Origin: Sphingosinicella sp963974575
Lineage (GTDB): Bacteria; Pseudomonadota; Alphaproteobacteria; Sphingomonadales; Sphingomonadaceae
Assembly (NCBI RefSeq): GCF_963974575.1
Contig: NZ_CAXBBQ010000008.1
Span: 69,821-133,820, forward strand
DNA length: 64,000 bases
Direction: 5' to 3'
Shown piece after piece: positions 34,393 to 44,149 of the stretch. The notes under the pieces are model-generated. The model worked only from the letters and a program-made list of their open reading frames with translations, searched no databases and had not been told where the DNA came from. The position numbers were made by a program, and so were the translations under genes. Position 1 is the first letter of the stretch. Every line of letters starts with the position of its first letter.

Positions 34393-36941
34393 GCCTCCAG
34401 ATTGTAAGTTGCGGCGAAAACAGGGGCGTCCGCGTTCAGTTCATCGTTCCCACGCCAGCGCAGCGCCTTGCCGGTTTGTGGATCGATAACAACCAGCATG
34501 ACCCAGCTATTGCCGAACAAACGCCCTACAATATCGTTCGATTCCACCACACGTTGGACCCGGTCGAAAGGTGCAAGGACGATCGTCAGCAACCGTTGGG
34601 GGACGTGGAAGGGCACGCCATCGTCGGTGAACAGCGACTGCCGCGGGAGACCCACCCTCAGGTCGCCGCCGTTGCCCTGTAAAACGCCGATACCGCCGAC
34701 GACATTCTGGGTGACCTTGTCGCCCGAGCCGTAGCGATCGTTGTCGATGGTAGAGAACAGATACTGACAGTTAATCCATTGAGCGACGACCATAGGCGCG
34801 GTCAGGATCGTGGTCAGAGCGGTGCCATCAGTGTCGCTCTGCCAGTCGTAGCTGTGCAAGAACGCCCGTCCCTCAAGGTCGATCTCTCGAGTCAGCGCGC
34901 GCGGCCCGACGATGAAAGCCGCATTGCCAGCCAGACCCCATTCCGGCCGGACTTCGCCCCAGTGCATGGCGCCTATCAGCAGATCATTGGCGGTCCGTCC
35001 GAGCAGTGCTGCGCGCCGCTCCCGATTGTCTGTCCCCGCCTTGGCGAGACTTTCCACTAACGAGTTTACATCATCCTGATGACTTTCCGGTATACAGCGC
35101 CTATCAAATATAAAGACCTGGTCAGTCGTTGTATTGTGTTCGGCGGCAACGAACCAGGTCGTTTCAGGGATCGCTGTGCCTTTTTCCGCCAACCCGGCCC
35201 GAACTTCCGGATCATTCAAGATGAGGGCGAGGATCCGCGCGTTGTAGCCACCAGCGTGACCGCCGCATGCTCCGCAGTCCAGCGACGCCGCATATGGATT
35301 GTTGACCGCACTGCCACCGTGGCCGACCAGCGCAACGAGGCGGGCCGTCCTCTCTGATAGGCCCGTCAACTTGAACATAGCCAACGCAAAGCCGACTTTC
35401 TCCTCGCGGGTGAATGTCGGCTGCGAGGCATAATCCTTATGTTGTCCGAGATTTGGAGCCAAGGCTTCGCTACGGGATGGAGATACGGCGGTACTGACCC
35501 GCTTGACGAGTCCAGGAGCGAGTGTGCGTGCCGCCATCAGGAGGCCCGCCACGAGACCGGTTGCTTCAGCAGTCGCAAAGGCAGTTGCGGTACCCTGTTT
35601 CCCAACATCAAGCAGGGTAGACGCCCGCTTGACCTGTTCCTGACCCGCAGACAGTGCCGCAGCTTCCTTTTCCAGCCCAGGCGTAGGCGCTTCGGTCACA
35701 TCATGCTGCGGCGAGAGCAGCACTGGTAAGAGCCGTTTGCGCCGCGTATCGCCAAACCGATGCAATGCGATGGGCAGACCGAAGAAGCCTGCATAACCAA
35801 ATGTCTCGAAGCGACCCTGAGATTCGAGCGCCCGCCTGAAGGGCTCCGAACGTACATCGATGCAGAAGATTAACTGGGCTTCGGGCCTCTCGCATGGGGC
35901 AAGTTTGGTCGCGGCCGACTGGAGCTTGGGTACCAGGGTATTGCGGTATGTCCATTCCGCCGCAATCTGGAATATGCCGCCAAGCGCATCTTCGTTCATG
36001 CTGGCGATTTCAGAAAGCCGAGCTTTTCCGGCCTTATCGAGACCGGCCAAAATCTCGTCGGTCAGACCGAAATGTGCGACTAATTGCGCTGTGGTATCAG
36101 GTCCCTCCTTGGAGCCTCTAAGCTTAGTAACTGCGCCACTGCGATCGAGTAACAGCCACAATGCCAGCAGATCAGCCATGCTGGCAGGGCCTGTCTCGGA
36201 AATGTCGGGATCCGCGTTCTCGTTGCGCCAACGAATATGGCCTGACCAGCCGGGTAGGCGAGCTACAAGTTCTGCGAGCTTACCCTCCTCCTTGCCGGGT
36301 GGGATTCCCAGAGCAGCCAGGCCTTCAGCGATAGCTTCTAGGGGGTCACGCGGCACACTCAGCAGAAGTTTTTCTCCGAGCTCGCCTGACAGTGCCCGAT
36401 ATTCGGCATCATAGACGATGGCCGCCAGGGTCGCGCGATAGAGACCAAGCTCGCGGCGGGGCATCGGGAAGGTCGCCTGGCCCTGGTCAAAGAAAGCGGC
36501 GCACCATTTGGCGATGAAGGCGGCATCGGGAGTAAGAGCCGCGGGTGCCCTTTCTTCCTGCGCAACCGGCAGGTCCTGTAGCCGCGCCATCAGCAGGTCC
36601 AGCCGCGAGATATCGGGGCCGATCAACTCGAAGGCGGCGTTCAGGCCGCCCAGCTTTTGGATGGCCGCATCGCGCAGCACCCGTTCCTCAAGCTTGCCGA
36701 TGCCCAGAAGTTTGCGCCATTGGGCGAGCGCCAGGTTTCGGCGAGCGCCGAACCGTTGCGCTGCCTGGCTGACCGCCTCGTCGAAGGGAAGATCCTCGAA
36801 CCCGGCAAGCGGATTGACCGCAATCGCGCTTTCGAGAGGCCAGAGCGGGGGAACTGCGCGCGCGGCAAGGGCCACCAAGCCTGCCACTTCGGTCCGGCTC
36901 AAGATAGGTTCAACCGCATTGAGAAGGGCCATCCTGTTCAT
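34389..36941 (-). CDS. dabA: DabA, inorganic-carbon transporter cytoplasmic subunit
   Basis: DabA (formerly DUF2309/UPF0753) is a large protein with a beta-carbonic-anhydrase-like Zn site. With DabB it is thought to drive one-way CO2 hydration using the proton gradient. All four site residues are visible: Cys360 and Asp362 (FCIDVRSEP), His541 (VGHGGSAV) and Cys556 (LDCGACGG). The His-Cys spacing of 15 is as expected. I start at an ATG that overlaps the dabB stop by 4 bases, giving 850 residues; an upstream frame adds 50 unconserved residues. The gene is intact. Confidence 0.93.
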   Translation of the reverse strand: MNRMALLNAVEPILSRTEVAGLVALAARAVPPLWPLESAIAVNPLAGFEDLPFDEAVSQAAQRFGARRNLALAQWRKLLGIGKLEERVLRDAAIQKLGGLNAAFELIGPDISRLDLLMARLQDLPVAQEERAPAALTPDAAFIAKWCAAFFDQGQATFPMPRRELGLYRATLAAIVYDAEYRALSGELGEKLLLSVPRDPLEAIAEGLAALGIPPGKEEGKLAELVARLPGWSGHIRWRNENADPDISETGPASMADLLALWLLLDRSGAVTKLRGSKEGPDTTAQLVAHFGLTDEILAGLDKAGKARLSEIASMNEDALGGIFQIAAEWTYRNTLVPKLQSAATKLAPCERPEAQLIFCIDVRSEPFRRALESQGRFETFGYAGFFGLPIALHRFGDTRRKRLLPVLLSPQHDVTEAPTPGLEKEAAALSAGQEQVKRASTLLDVGKQGTATAFATAEATGLVAGLLMAARTLAPGLVKRVSTAVSPSRSEALAPNLGQHKDYASQPTFTREEKVGFALAMFKLTGLSERTARLVALVGHGGSAVNNPYAASLDCGACGGHAGGYNARILALILNDPEVRAGLAEKGTAIPETTWFVAAEHNTTTDQVFIFDRRCIPESHQDDVNSLVESLAKAGTDNRERRAALLGRTANDLLIGAMHWGEVRPEWGLAGNAAFIVGPRALTREIDLEGRAFLHSYDWQSDTDGTALTTILTAPMVVAQWINCQYLFSTIDNDRYGSGDKVTQNVVGGIGVLQGNGGDLRVGLPRQSLFTDDGVPFHVPQRLLTIVLAPFDRVQRVVESNDIVGRLFGNSWVMLVVIDPQTGKALRWRGNDELNADAPVFAATYNLEA

Positions 36942-38314
36942 TTCTCTTCTCCGTTGCCGGTAGCGGGAAGCGCACCAGCATTGATGAGGTGAACATACAG
37001 TCGCATGGGAAGGCCGCGGCCGGTTGAAAAGCGCTGTTGCTGCCAGGTCCATGCACCGAGGAAGACAACCAGCAAGACCAGATGGACCCATTCCGGTACC
37101 AGCGGCGATGCATCCTTGTCGATCACCAAACCAGCGAGCAACACGCCGACGCTGTGGAATGCGATCAATGCGACGAGTAACAGCAGCAGCTTTGCGCGCA
37201 CTTGAGCCTTGCCCTCAAGCGACGCAATCAGCGTCGTGAAGGCAGTCGCCATGGCGAGCAGTAGCGGCACGAGGCTGGCGTCCCCCTCGCCGAACGAGAG
37301 AATGCAAATTGCAACGCCGACAGTCCCAGTCGCAATGCCCAAGGTCATCCGGCCGGACAGCGGGGTTTCTCCTCGGCCGGTCTTCATGCCGATCATTGAG
37401 CCCGAGCCAAGGAATAGCCAGGCCTTGAACAGACCATGGGCGATGATGTGCCACAGGGCGGCGGCGTATGCACCCAAGCCGCAGCTCATGATCATGAAGC
37501 CCATCTGCGACACCGTGGAGCCAGCTAGAGATCGCTTCACATCAGGCCGCACCATCATGATGCCAATGCCGTAAATCGCGCCACAAAGGCCCACGACGAC
37601 GGCAACCGTCCGGGCAAATGGCGCGGCCTCGAGCAACGGGGCGAAGCGGATCAGCAGGAAGCCACCGGCGTTCACCAGTCCCGCGTGCATGAGAGCGGAA
37701 ACCGGTGTCGGGGCTGTCATTGACGAAAGCAGCCAGCCGACAAACGGGGGTTGAGCGCAACGGGTAGCAGCTGTCACGACCAACAGCAGCGCTACTACGG
37801 ATTTCACAGAGGCTGGCAGCGTTACCGCGCTGGCAAGGACTCCGTCGAGCTGTAACGAGCCCGCATGCCAGCCAAGCAGCGCCAAGGCTGCCAGCAGCGC
37901 AGTGTCACCAAGAAAGAAGGTAGCGCGCGTGCGCCGGGCGGCGGCATGGGCTTCGGCCCAGCTCTTCGAGTGCCCAATGACTCCAGCGAGCAGCCAACCG
38001 CTAAAACACCAGGCCGCCCCCAGGACGAGTATATTGTTTGTGAACAGAAGAGTCAGCACAGAGGCAACCAGCGCGCTCAGCGTAAGGAAGAATCGTGCCG
38101 AACGGCTGTCCGACCGCATGTAGCGTAAGGAAAACGTGGCAATGATCGCCGCGACAAAGATCGTCAGCAGTCCGATCGTGAACGACAGGCCGAATTCCGA
38201 ACGTAAAGAAGGCATCGCTATAACCCAGGCAGCGGCTGCTACGAGGCTGAACCAGAGTATGCTGACGACTGACAAGCTTTGCCTGCTGGATAATTGCACG
38301 CGCAAAAGCTGCAT
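36938..38314 (-). CDS. dabB: DabB, membrane subunit (NuoL/MrpA-like)
   Basis: A 458-residue multi-helix membrane protein of the proton-conducting NuoL/ND5 family, with the conserved core LLVVTAATRCAQPPFVGWLL and HAGLVNAGGFLLIRFAPLL. DabB is proposed to couple cation or proton flow to DabA. The ATG follows AAGGGAGCCTCC. It is the promoter-proximal gene of the operon and diverges from the LysR gene across 108 bases. Confidence 0.92.
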   Translation of the reverse strand: MQLLRVQLSSRQSLSVVSILWFSLVAAAAWVIAMPSLRSEFGLSFTIGLLTIFVAAIIATFSLRYMRSDSRSARFFLTLSALVASVLTLLFTNNILVLGAAWCFSGWLLAGVIGHSKSWAEAHAAARRTRATFFLGDTALLAALALLGWHAGSLQLDGVLASAVTLPASVKSVVALLLVVTAATRCAQPPFVGWLLSSMTAPTPVSALMHAGLVNAGGFLLIRFAPLLEAAPFARTVAVVVGLCGAIYGIGIMMVRPDVKRSLAGSTVSQMGFMIMSCGLGAYAAALWHIIAHGLFKAWLFLGSGSMIGMKTGRGETPLSGRMTLGIATGTVGVAICILSFGEGDASLVPLLLAMATAFTTLIASLEGKAQVRAKLLLLLVALIAFHSVGVLLAGLVIDKDASPLVPEWVHLVLLVVFLGAWTWQQQRFSTGRGLPMRLYVHLINAGALPATGNGEEK

Positions 38315-38383
38315 GGAGGCTCCCTTTCGGGCCACGCTATGACGCGTCATATATGTTTTCTGAAACGAGTTTCTGAAATGCCC

Positions 38384-38404
38384 ATCATTGATAATTTAAA
38401 TGAT
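38384..38404. promoter_or_regulatory. LysR-type box ATCATT-N9-AATGAT
   Basis: A perfect 6-bp inverted repeat with a 9-base AT-rich spacer lies in the divergent dabB/lysR interval, ending 18 bases before the lysR start. This form fits the T-N11-A dyad of LysR regulators, and the position suits autoregulation together with control of dabBA. Confidence 0.6.
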
Positions 38405-38422
38405 AAAAGCTAACCTCCATAC

Positions 38423-39289
38423 ATGCCTGCTACCAAAACATTTGATCTTGATCTGCTTCGCTGTTTCGTGACGATCGCGGAAACCGGAAGCTTCACCCGC
38501 GCCGGCGATCGATTGGGCCGGACGCAATCCACGATCAGCTTGCAGGTCAAACGTCTCGAAGGCCAGATCGGTCGTGCCGTATTTGCGCGCACACCCCGAT
38601 CACTTAGCTTGACGCCGGAAGGGGAGCGCCTGCTCGGGCCTGCGCGGCAACTCCTTCGGCTCAATGATGCGGCAATTGCCGAACTATTCGAACCTGACAT
38701 GACGGGACGAGTGCGGGTCGGCGTACCGGAGGATTTCGCCACTGTTCACTTGCCCGCGGTGCTCTCCGCCTTCGCTGAGGCTCACCCGCTGGTAGAACTG
38801 GAGGTGACATGCGATCTCACACTGAATCTGCTGGGCCGTTTCTATGAAGGGGCTTTCGATCTCGTCCTGGTGAAACGTGAGCCCTCCGCGCGACTGGAAG
38901 GCGTGCGTGTCTGGCGCGAACCACTGGTCTGGGCGGCGCGCGATCAGCTCGCAGCAGCTGGTCTGGGGACGGTTCCTTTGGTGGTATCGCCTGAGCCCTG
39001 CGTCTATCGAAAACGGGCAATCGACGCTCTGGAGGCAGTTGGCCGGAAATGGCGGGTAGCCTACACATCAACAAGCCTTTCTGGCAGCCAGTCCGCCGTT
39101 AACGCAGGTCTTGGGATCACCGTGCTGCCCCGAGAGATGGTCCCGTCGTACCTAATATCAATCACTGACGATCCAGATATGCCGTCGCTATATGATACGG
39201 AAATAGCGTTGATCGAAGCGCCAGGCCTGTCCGAGACCGCCCATCGTCTTGCTCAGCATATCGTTGCTGCGCTGGAACGGGCGAAGTGA
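38423..39289 (+). CDS. LysR-family regulator (CbbR-like position) of the DAB operon
   Basis: A 288-residue LysR-type regulator. The HTH lies near residues 8-65 (FVTIAETGSFTRAGDRLG; TQSTISLQVKRLEGQIG), followed by a periplasmic-binding-protein-like effector domain starting GRVRVGVPEDF near residue 95. It is divergent from dabB, the usual arrangement for the regulator of such an operon. LysR proteins of carbon-fixation and carbon-uptake genes (CbbR, CcmR) respond to metabolites, but the effector here is unknown. Confidence 0.88.
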   Translation: MPATKTFDLDLLRCFVTIAETGSFTRAGDRLGRTQSTISLQVKRLEGQIGRAVFARTPRSLSLTPEGERLLGPARQLLRLNDAAIAELFEPDMTGRVRVGVPEDFATVHLPAVLSAFAEAHPLVELEVTCDLTLNLLGRFYEGAFDLVLVKREPSARLEGVRVWREPLVWAARDQLAAAGLGTVPLVVSPEPCVYRKRAIDALEAVGRKWRVAYTSTSLSGSQSAVNAGLGITVLPREMVPSYLISITDDPDMPSLYDTEIALIEAPGLSETAHRLAQHIVAALERAK

Positions 39290-39468
39290 AAAGGCAGGTG
39301 GTGTGCAACTTGGTCCGCCGGCTTAAGCGTAAGCGCTTGAGGTGACCCTCAACGGCGAAATCCTATCGTCCTGATGACGAACGGGATCGTAACGTTTACA
39401 CGGGCCAGCCCAAAGACAAACTCCCGCAAGGTCGGAGTGGTAGGTGCGCCAGCCTCCTGCTCCTCCGT

Positions 39469-40300
39469 TCATCTACCAGGCTTGACGTCAACACGATCGT
39501 TGCCGGCTTCGGCGGATGAACGGGCCAGAGCCGCGGGTCCGCTTCCGCTCGCGCCTAATATGGCGGCAATCTGCTTTATTTGAAAATTGAGTGTACTGGC
39601 CGATATGTCGAGCTTTCTGGCGATCTGCTTGTTGCGCTCGCCGACCCGAACGAGGCCCAACACTTCGCGCTCCCGTCCCGTCAGCCGGCAGGATCGCGCA
39701 GAGGCACGGTCGGCAGCGTTGCTCGCCTCCGCGTTGACCCAGCGTCGCGCGTCGCGCTGCCCAGCTGGCCCAACTCTTGAAGCGGAACAAGCAACGGTTC
39801 GATAAGATGGAGCCAGTCGAATATGGGGCCGACGCGATCCGAACCCGGCGCCCCCTCGATCGTACCACTTAACAAGGTAACCGCGCGGCGACGCGCACCT
39901 CGCCGCCAGAGCGATGTGGACCCCAGCAGGTTACCGGTGAGCACAGCTATAGCGCGCTCGCCGTCCCCTGCGTCTTCAATCAAGTTCAATCGTCCGCCGA
40001 GCCTCGGCTAGATTCCCCATTCGCAAATGGAATTCCGCGGCCGCGGCGCGGCAAATCCCGTTCAAGCCGTGCCGACTCACGAGGATCGTTGGATGGCGCA
40101 TCGCAGCAGCCGACGATGCCTTCGGCAGCTTCGTAAGCACGAGCCGCTTTCCAATTCCGCCGCGCGTTAGCAGCAGCTTGAACGGATGGAGCAAGCGCTG
40201 CGACGCCGTCGACTGCCGCTCCGTGGTGACAAGGCGTACCCGGTTCGCGGAGCCATAGTTTTGATCGGAAGGGCAGGCCCTGCAAAATCCGTGAAGCATT
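39469..40300 (-). pseudogene. Decayed LuxR-family (LAL-type) regulator
   Basis: The minus strand holds pieces of one regulator in three frames. A C-terminal LuxR HTH (REREVLGLVRVGERNKQIA, then KLDISASTLNFQIKQI) lies at about 39490-39690. A segment with FDWLHLIEPLLVPLQELGQ is in another frame just upstream. A TPR-like stretch, AAAEFHLRMGNLAEARRT, is in a third frame ending near 39976. At least two frameshifts separate them. The exact upstream end is unclear. Confidence 0.55.
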
Positions 40301-40481
40301 TTCTGCCATTGACAGCGGTACCGGTGCTCCCCACTATTGATATGCGGGCCGGGCCCCTCTGGCGAGACAAGTCTCGTGATGTCGGACCGCATCGGATGAT
40401 CCGATGCTCGAGGCCCCGCACAACGCGCTCCCGAAGCACGGATCCTCCGGTGACCAATGGTCCACAAGAGGAGACATTCGA

Positions 40482-40655
40482 ATGCACCTGCGCCTGTACC
40501 GCCTGATCGAAATGCATCAGCGAATCGACGAGCTACTTCGCTTCGCACAGCAACGCGTCGACAGCCACGAGGTTGCCCGGCTTTACAGCCTGAAACTGAA
40601 GGCAAGGCAAGTGATCCACCGTGTCACCATGCGTGCCGCGATCTCGTGCGCATAG
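40482..40655 (+). CDS. YdcH-family (DUF465) small protein
   Basis: A 57-residue protein that fits the DUF465/YdcH family: LYRLIEMHQRIDELLRFAQQ, then RLYSLKLKARQVIHRV. Such proteins are short helical hairpins of unknown function, common in proteobacteria. The ATG has AAGAGGAG upstream. It lies 30 bases before the lipoprotein gene and probably shares its transcript. Confidence 0.65.
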   Translation: MHLRLYRLIEMHQRIDELLRFAQQRVDSHEVARLYSLKLKARQVIHRVTMRAAISCA

Positions 40656-40685
40656 CTGGCCTTGCCGGACAGAGGACTTACCAAT

Positions 40686-41051
40686 ATGATGAAGAAGACC
40701 ATTCTCCCCGCCATTACGGCGCTAGCGCTCGCCGCGTGCAGCAATGCCAGCGAACAGGCTGCAGAGCGAAGCGCTGAAGCTACGACCGCAGTCAATACAA
40801 CCGCCGTCGCGGAAGCCGTTGTTTCCGCGGTGGACCTTGAAGCGGCCAAAAACATGGCAGAAGGGGCCGCAAGGAACGCGCTACGCGAAGCGCTGCACGC
40901 CAGCGAGATTGCAGCTGCCACAGCGATTGTCGATGAGGAGGCGCTCATCGATGGCCTTGGTAAAGCCATCGACAGCCAAGCCATCGACCAAACGGTGGAG
41001 GGCGCTGTCGATGGCATGCGGGGCAAGCTCATTTCCGAACCCGCGGAATAA
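40686..41051 (+). CDS. Small alanine-rich lipoprotein, function unknown
   Basis: A 121-residue protein with a lipoprotein signal peptide (MMKKTILPAITALALAACS, lipid-modified Cys near residue 19) followed by a helical, Ala/Glu-rich body without a recognised domain. AGAGGA precedes the start. Its neighbours are a YdcH-like gene, a universal stress gene and a TerC gene on the same strand, so it may belong to a stress-related group. I do not recognise the family. Confidence 0.7.
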   Translation: MMKKTILPAITALALAACSNASEQAAERSAEATTAVNTTAVAEAVVSAVDLEAAKNMAEGAARNALREALHASEIAAATAIVDEEALIDGLGKAIDSQAIDQTVEGAVDGMRGKLISEPAE

Positions 41052-41115
41052 GGCGAAGTAAAACGCTGCGGCACTGCGCCGCCTATGCCTGGCAAACGAA
41101 AGCGAGAGGACAACG

Positions 41116-41952
41116 ATGACCATCAAGACGGTGCTACTGCACGCCGCTTCCGAAACTCTGGACCCGGACCGCAGCGCCGGTGCCTACGCGCTCGGTCTAG
41201 CCGGCGCCTTTGAAGCGCATCTCGAGGCCCTGGTCCTCGAGCTCGACGTGATAACGCCCAAGGGTGCCTACGGCCACAATATCGCCGCCGAAGAGCGCTC
41301 CCGGATCCGGAGCCGCAACGAGGAGGTGGGCGTGGCCGCCGAAGCCTTGCGAATGGCGGCGCAGAAACAGGGCGTCAAAGCATGCGTCATTACCGATCGA
41401 TCGCACGTCCATAGCACTCCGGAGATTGCGACCGATCACGCGCGCCTCGCCGACATCGCGGTCGCCGGGGTCTGCGATGAGGGACTGCTTAGCGAGCGCA
41501 TGGTGGCGGAGGCGTTGATCTTCCAGTCGGGCAGACCGGTGATCATCATTCCTGTCAAAAACGAGACCGGCTTCCGCGCCGAGCGCATCGTTATAGCCTG
41601 GGATTTCAGCAAGGTCGCCGCCCGCGCGCTATCAGATGCGCTGCCGCTTCTTCGGCGCGCTTCCGAGGTGACCCTCGTCTCCTTCGGCGACGACAAGGAT
41701 TTCGCCTCGAGCCTGTCGCCAGAAGACGTGATCGCCGCGCTTCGCCGCCGGGACGTAGAGGCGACTTTTCGGCAGATGGAACGGGGTAATCGCGACATTG
41801 GCGAAGCGATTAATGCTGTTTCCGCCGAAAGTCGGGCTGATCTTCTGGTGATGGGCGGGTTCGGTCATTCCAGGTTCCGCGACTTCGTGCTCGGCGGCGC
41901 GACCCGGACCATTCTGACAGAGCCCCGATTGCCCACCCTGATCTCTCACTGA
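41116..41952 (+). CDS. Universal stress protein (UspA family, tandem domains)
   Basis: A 278-residue protein with two UspA-like halves. The second has the ATP-binding signature MGGFGHSRFRDFVLGGATR, the G-x2-G-x9-G-S/T pattern of nucleotide-binding Usps. The first half is more divergent. Such proteins aid survival under oxidative or starvation stress by mechanisms not well defined. GAGAGGAC lies just upstream of the start. The gene sits between the small lipoprotein gene and terC-like gene on the same strand. Confidence 0.88.
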   Translation: MTIKTVLLHAASETLDPDRSAGAYALGLAGAFEAHLEALVLELDVITPKGAYGHNIAAEERSRIRSRNEEVGVAAEALRMAAQKQGVKACVITDRSHVHSTPEIATDHARLADIAVAGVCDEGLLSERMVAEALIFQSGRPVIIIPVKNETGFRAERIVIAWDFSKVAARALSDALPLLRRASEVTLVSFGDDKDFASSLSPEDVIAALRRRDVEATFRQMERGNRDIGEAINAVSAESRADLLVMGGFGHSRFRDFVLGGATRTILTEPRLPTLISH

Positions 41953-42038
41953 TGCGGTCCGGCCGTTAAGACAAAACGGTTCCATCGTCGCCGCTACGCC
42001 GGTTTTTCTGTTCCCAAATAGTCGAGACGAGAGATCCA

Positions 42039-43001
42039 ATGGAGTTTCTGTTTACGGATTGGTTAGGGACGCCCGCCTGGTTCTGGCTGTCCTTCCTCTT
42101 CCTCGTCATCACGCTGACGGCGTTCGATCTGGGCGTGCTTCATAAAGAAGACCGCGAGATGGGCATCGGCGAGAGTCTGAAGCTTTCCGCGTTCTACATC
42201 GGCATCGCGCTGCTGTTCGGAGCGTGGGTCTGGTACGCGCGCGGGCCCGAGCCCGGGATGCAATATTACACGGGCTTCTTCATCGAAAAGGCGCTGTCGA
42301 TCGACAACGTCTTCGTCATCAGCCTGATCTTCACCTATTTCGCGATCCCGCCCAAATATCAGTACCGGGCGCTCCTGTGGGGCATCATCGCCGTGATCGT
42401 GCTGCGCGGCCTGATGATCGCGGGCGGCGCGGCGCTGGTGAACGAGGCCTATTGGGTGCTCTACCTGTTCGCGGCCTTCCTGATCTTCACCGGCATCAAG
42501 ATGTTCTTCGCCGGTGACGAGCCCATGGATGTCGCCAACAATCCGGCGGTGAAATTCATTTCACGCCATATGCGCGTGACACCGGAACTGCACGATCAGC
42601 ATTTCTTCGTGAAAGTGCCCGACGCCCGTACCGGGAAGGTGGTGACGGCAGCAACGCCTCTGTTTCTGGCACTCGTCGTCATCAATCTTGCCGACCTGGT
42701 GTTCGCGGTCGACAGCGTGCCGGCGATCTTCGCGATCACGACCGACACCTTCATCGTTTATACGTCGAACATCATGGCCATCCTCGGCCTGCGGGCCCTC
42801 TACTTCGCGCTCGCCGCAATGGTGCATCGCTTCCATTATCTGAAATACGCGCTGGCGGCCGTTCTCATCTTCATAGGGGCGAAAATCTTCGTCGCGGACT
42901 TCCTGCTCGGCGGTGACAAGTTTCCGCCCCTGCTCAGCCTCGGTGTCACCTTTGCGCTGATTGCAGTAGGAATATTCTATTCGTTGTGGAAGACGCGGTG
43001 A
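42039..43001 (+). CDS. TerC/Alx-family integral membrane protein
   Basis: A 320-residue membrane protein with about nine hydrophobic helices and the conserved acidic motifs of TerC: GFFIEKALSIDNVFVISLIF and DLVFAVDSVPAIFAITTD. The family is linked to tellurite resistance and, in Alx and MntP-like studies, to manganese export. Metal export is the best general inference. It follows the Usp gene after 86 bases. Confidence 0.9.
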   Translation: MEFLFTDWLGTPAWFWLSFLFLVITLTAFDLGVLHKEDREMGIGESLKLSAFYIGIALLFGAWVWYARGPEPGMQYYTGFFIEKALSIDNVFVISLIFTYFAIPPKYQYRALLWGIIAVIVLRGLMIAGGAALVNEAYWVLYLFAAFLIFTGIKMFFAGDEPMDVANNPAVKFISRHMRVTPELHDQHFFVKVPDARTGKVVTAATPLFLALVVINLADLVFAVDSVPAIFAITTDTFIVYTSNIMAILGLRALYFALAAMVHRFHYLKYALAAVLIFIGAKIFVADFLLGGDKFPPLLSLGVTFALIAVGIFYSLWKTR

Positions 43002-43179
43002 GAGCTGGCGCACGACTGCCGGTGCCAAATGGCGACATGCGATCCTGTGCAACAAACTTCGCGCGTCTGGTCGATCTCTACCGCTCTTGAAAGCACGAAC
43101 GTCTGCATATGAAAATACGCATGCTGCGTTGACAATCTTCAATGCTGAGGGGGCTCGGGCGTTCGAGCGTCCGAAAACC

Positions 43180-44133
43180 CTAGCCCGGGGCGTGCACCTG
43201 CTCCCGGGCAAGCGTATCAACCACGCGCTGTGCTGTGGCGACACCCGATTGCCAGGCCCCTTCAATTGCCGGCGCGACGGTCCAGTCACCGCAGGCGCCG
43301 AGCCTCAGCCTGGGGTTCCACAGCACTTTGCCGCTCTGCCCGTAGGGCAGGCCGAAGCGCCAGCGATGGGCTCTGAGGAAGCTCGGCGTAGGCAAGTCTG
43401 CTCGGGCTTCTGCCGCGAACGCGCCAAGCAGGAGCGGGGCCACCACCGTCGGGTTCCGTTCGAGGTGAGCGCGCGACCATGCGGCGCTGGCATGGATCAC
43501 CCAGCATTCGGTTGGTGCGCGGCCAGGCTTGGAATTGTTGCGAGAGGCCCACGCAATCGGGCCGCGATCACGGAGATAGTGCGGCAGGCCACCCAACGGC
43601 TCGGCAAAAGCGGTCATCACGGTCCAGCACGGTGCGGACCGGGTAGCAGTGGTCTCGCGCGCCATATCGAGATCATGGAGCGAAACGAGCGTTGCGGCCT
43701 GTTCGGATGGCACCGCAATTATCAATGCAGCGAAGGGGCCATCGCACAGATCCGGGCCTGAGACGTGCCAGCCAAGACAATCGGCTTCGATCCGCTGGAC
43801 CTCAGCGCCGAGACGTACGTCATGCTCCTGACACAGCGCCGCAACGAAGTCGCCCATGCTTGGCATACCGACAAGTGCGCCATCTGGGCCTCCGGTCCAG
43901 GGCGCGACCAGATGGCGATCATGCCAGCGTTTCACTTCGGCGGCAAAGGCTGCGCCGCTTACCTTGAAATATTGAGCGCCGAAGTCCCATTCCAGTCCGC
44001 CAATGCAGAGGCTGGATAGTCGTCCGCCGGGCCGCCGCCCCTTGTCGAACAGGGTGGCCACGATCCCATTATCCTTAAGGCGAGCGGCGCAAGCCAGGCC
44101 CGCGATTCCCGCGCCGACGATCCCAATCCGCAT
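43180..44133 (-). CDS. NAD(P)/FAD-dependent oxidoreductase (renalase/amine-oxidase-like)
   Basis: A 317-residue flavoprotein with an N-terminal FAD-binding motif GIVGAGIAGLACAARL (4-19), GGRLSSL near residue 40, and a C-terminal GDWTVAPAIEGAWQSG that closes the FAD site. Relatives occur beside photolyase and folE genes in light-induced gene groups of proteobacteria. The reaction is unknown. I start at MRIGIVGAG, 16 bases after the folE stop. A longer frame overlaps folE. Confidence 0.83.
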   Translation of the reverse strand: MRIGIVGAGIAGLACAARLKDNGIVATLFDKGRRPGGRLSSLCIGGLEWDFGAQYFKVSGAAFAAEVKRWHDRHLVAPWTGGPDGALVGMPSMGDFVAALCQEHDVRLGAEVQRIEADCLGWHVSGPDLCDGPFAALIIAVPSEQAATLVSLHDLDMARETTATRSAPCWTVMTAFAEPLGGLPHYLRDRGPIAWASRNNSKPGRAPTECWVIHASAAWSRAHLERNPTVVAPLLLGAFAAEARADLPTPSFLRAHRWRFGLPYGQSGKVLWNPRLRLGACGDWTVAPAIEGAWQSGVATAQRVVDTLAREQVHAPG

Positions 44134-44149
44134 TATCCGACAGTCCAGC

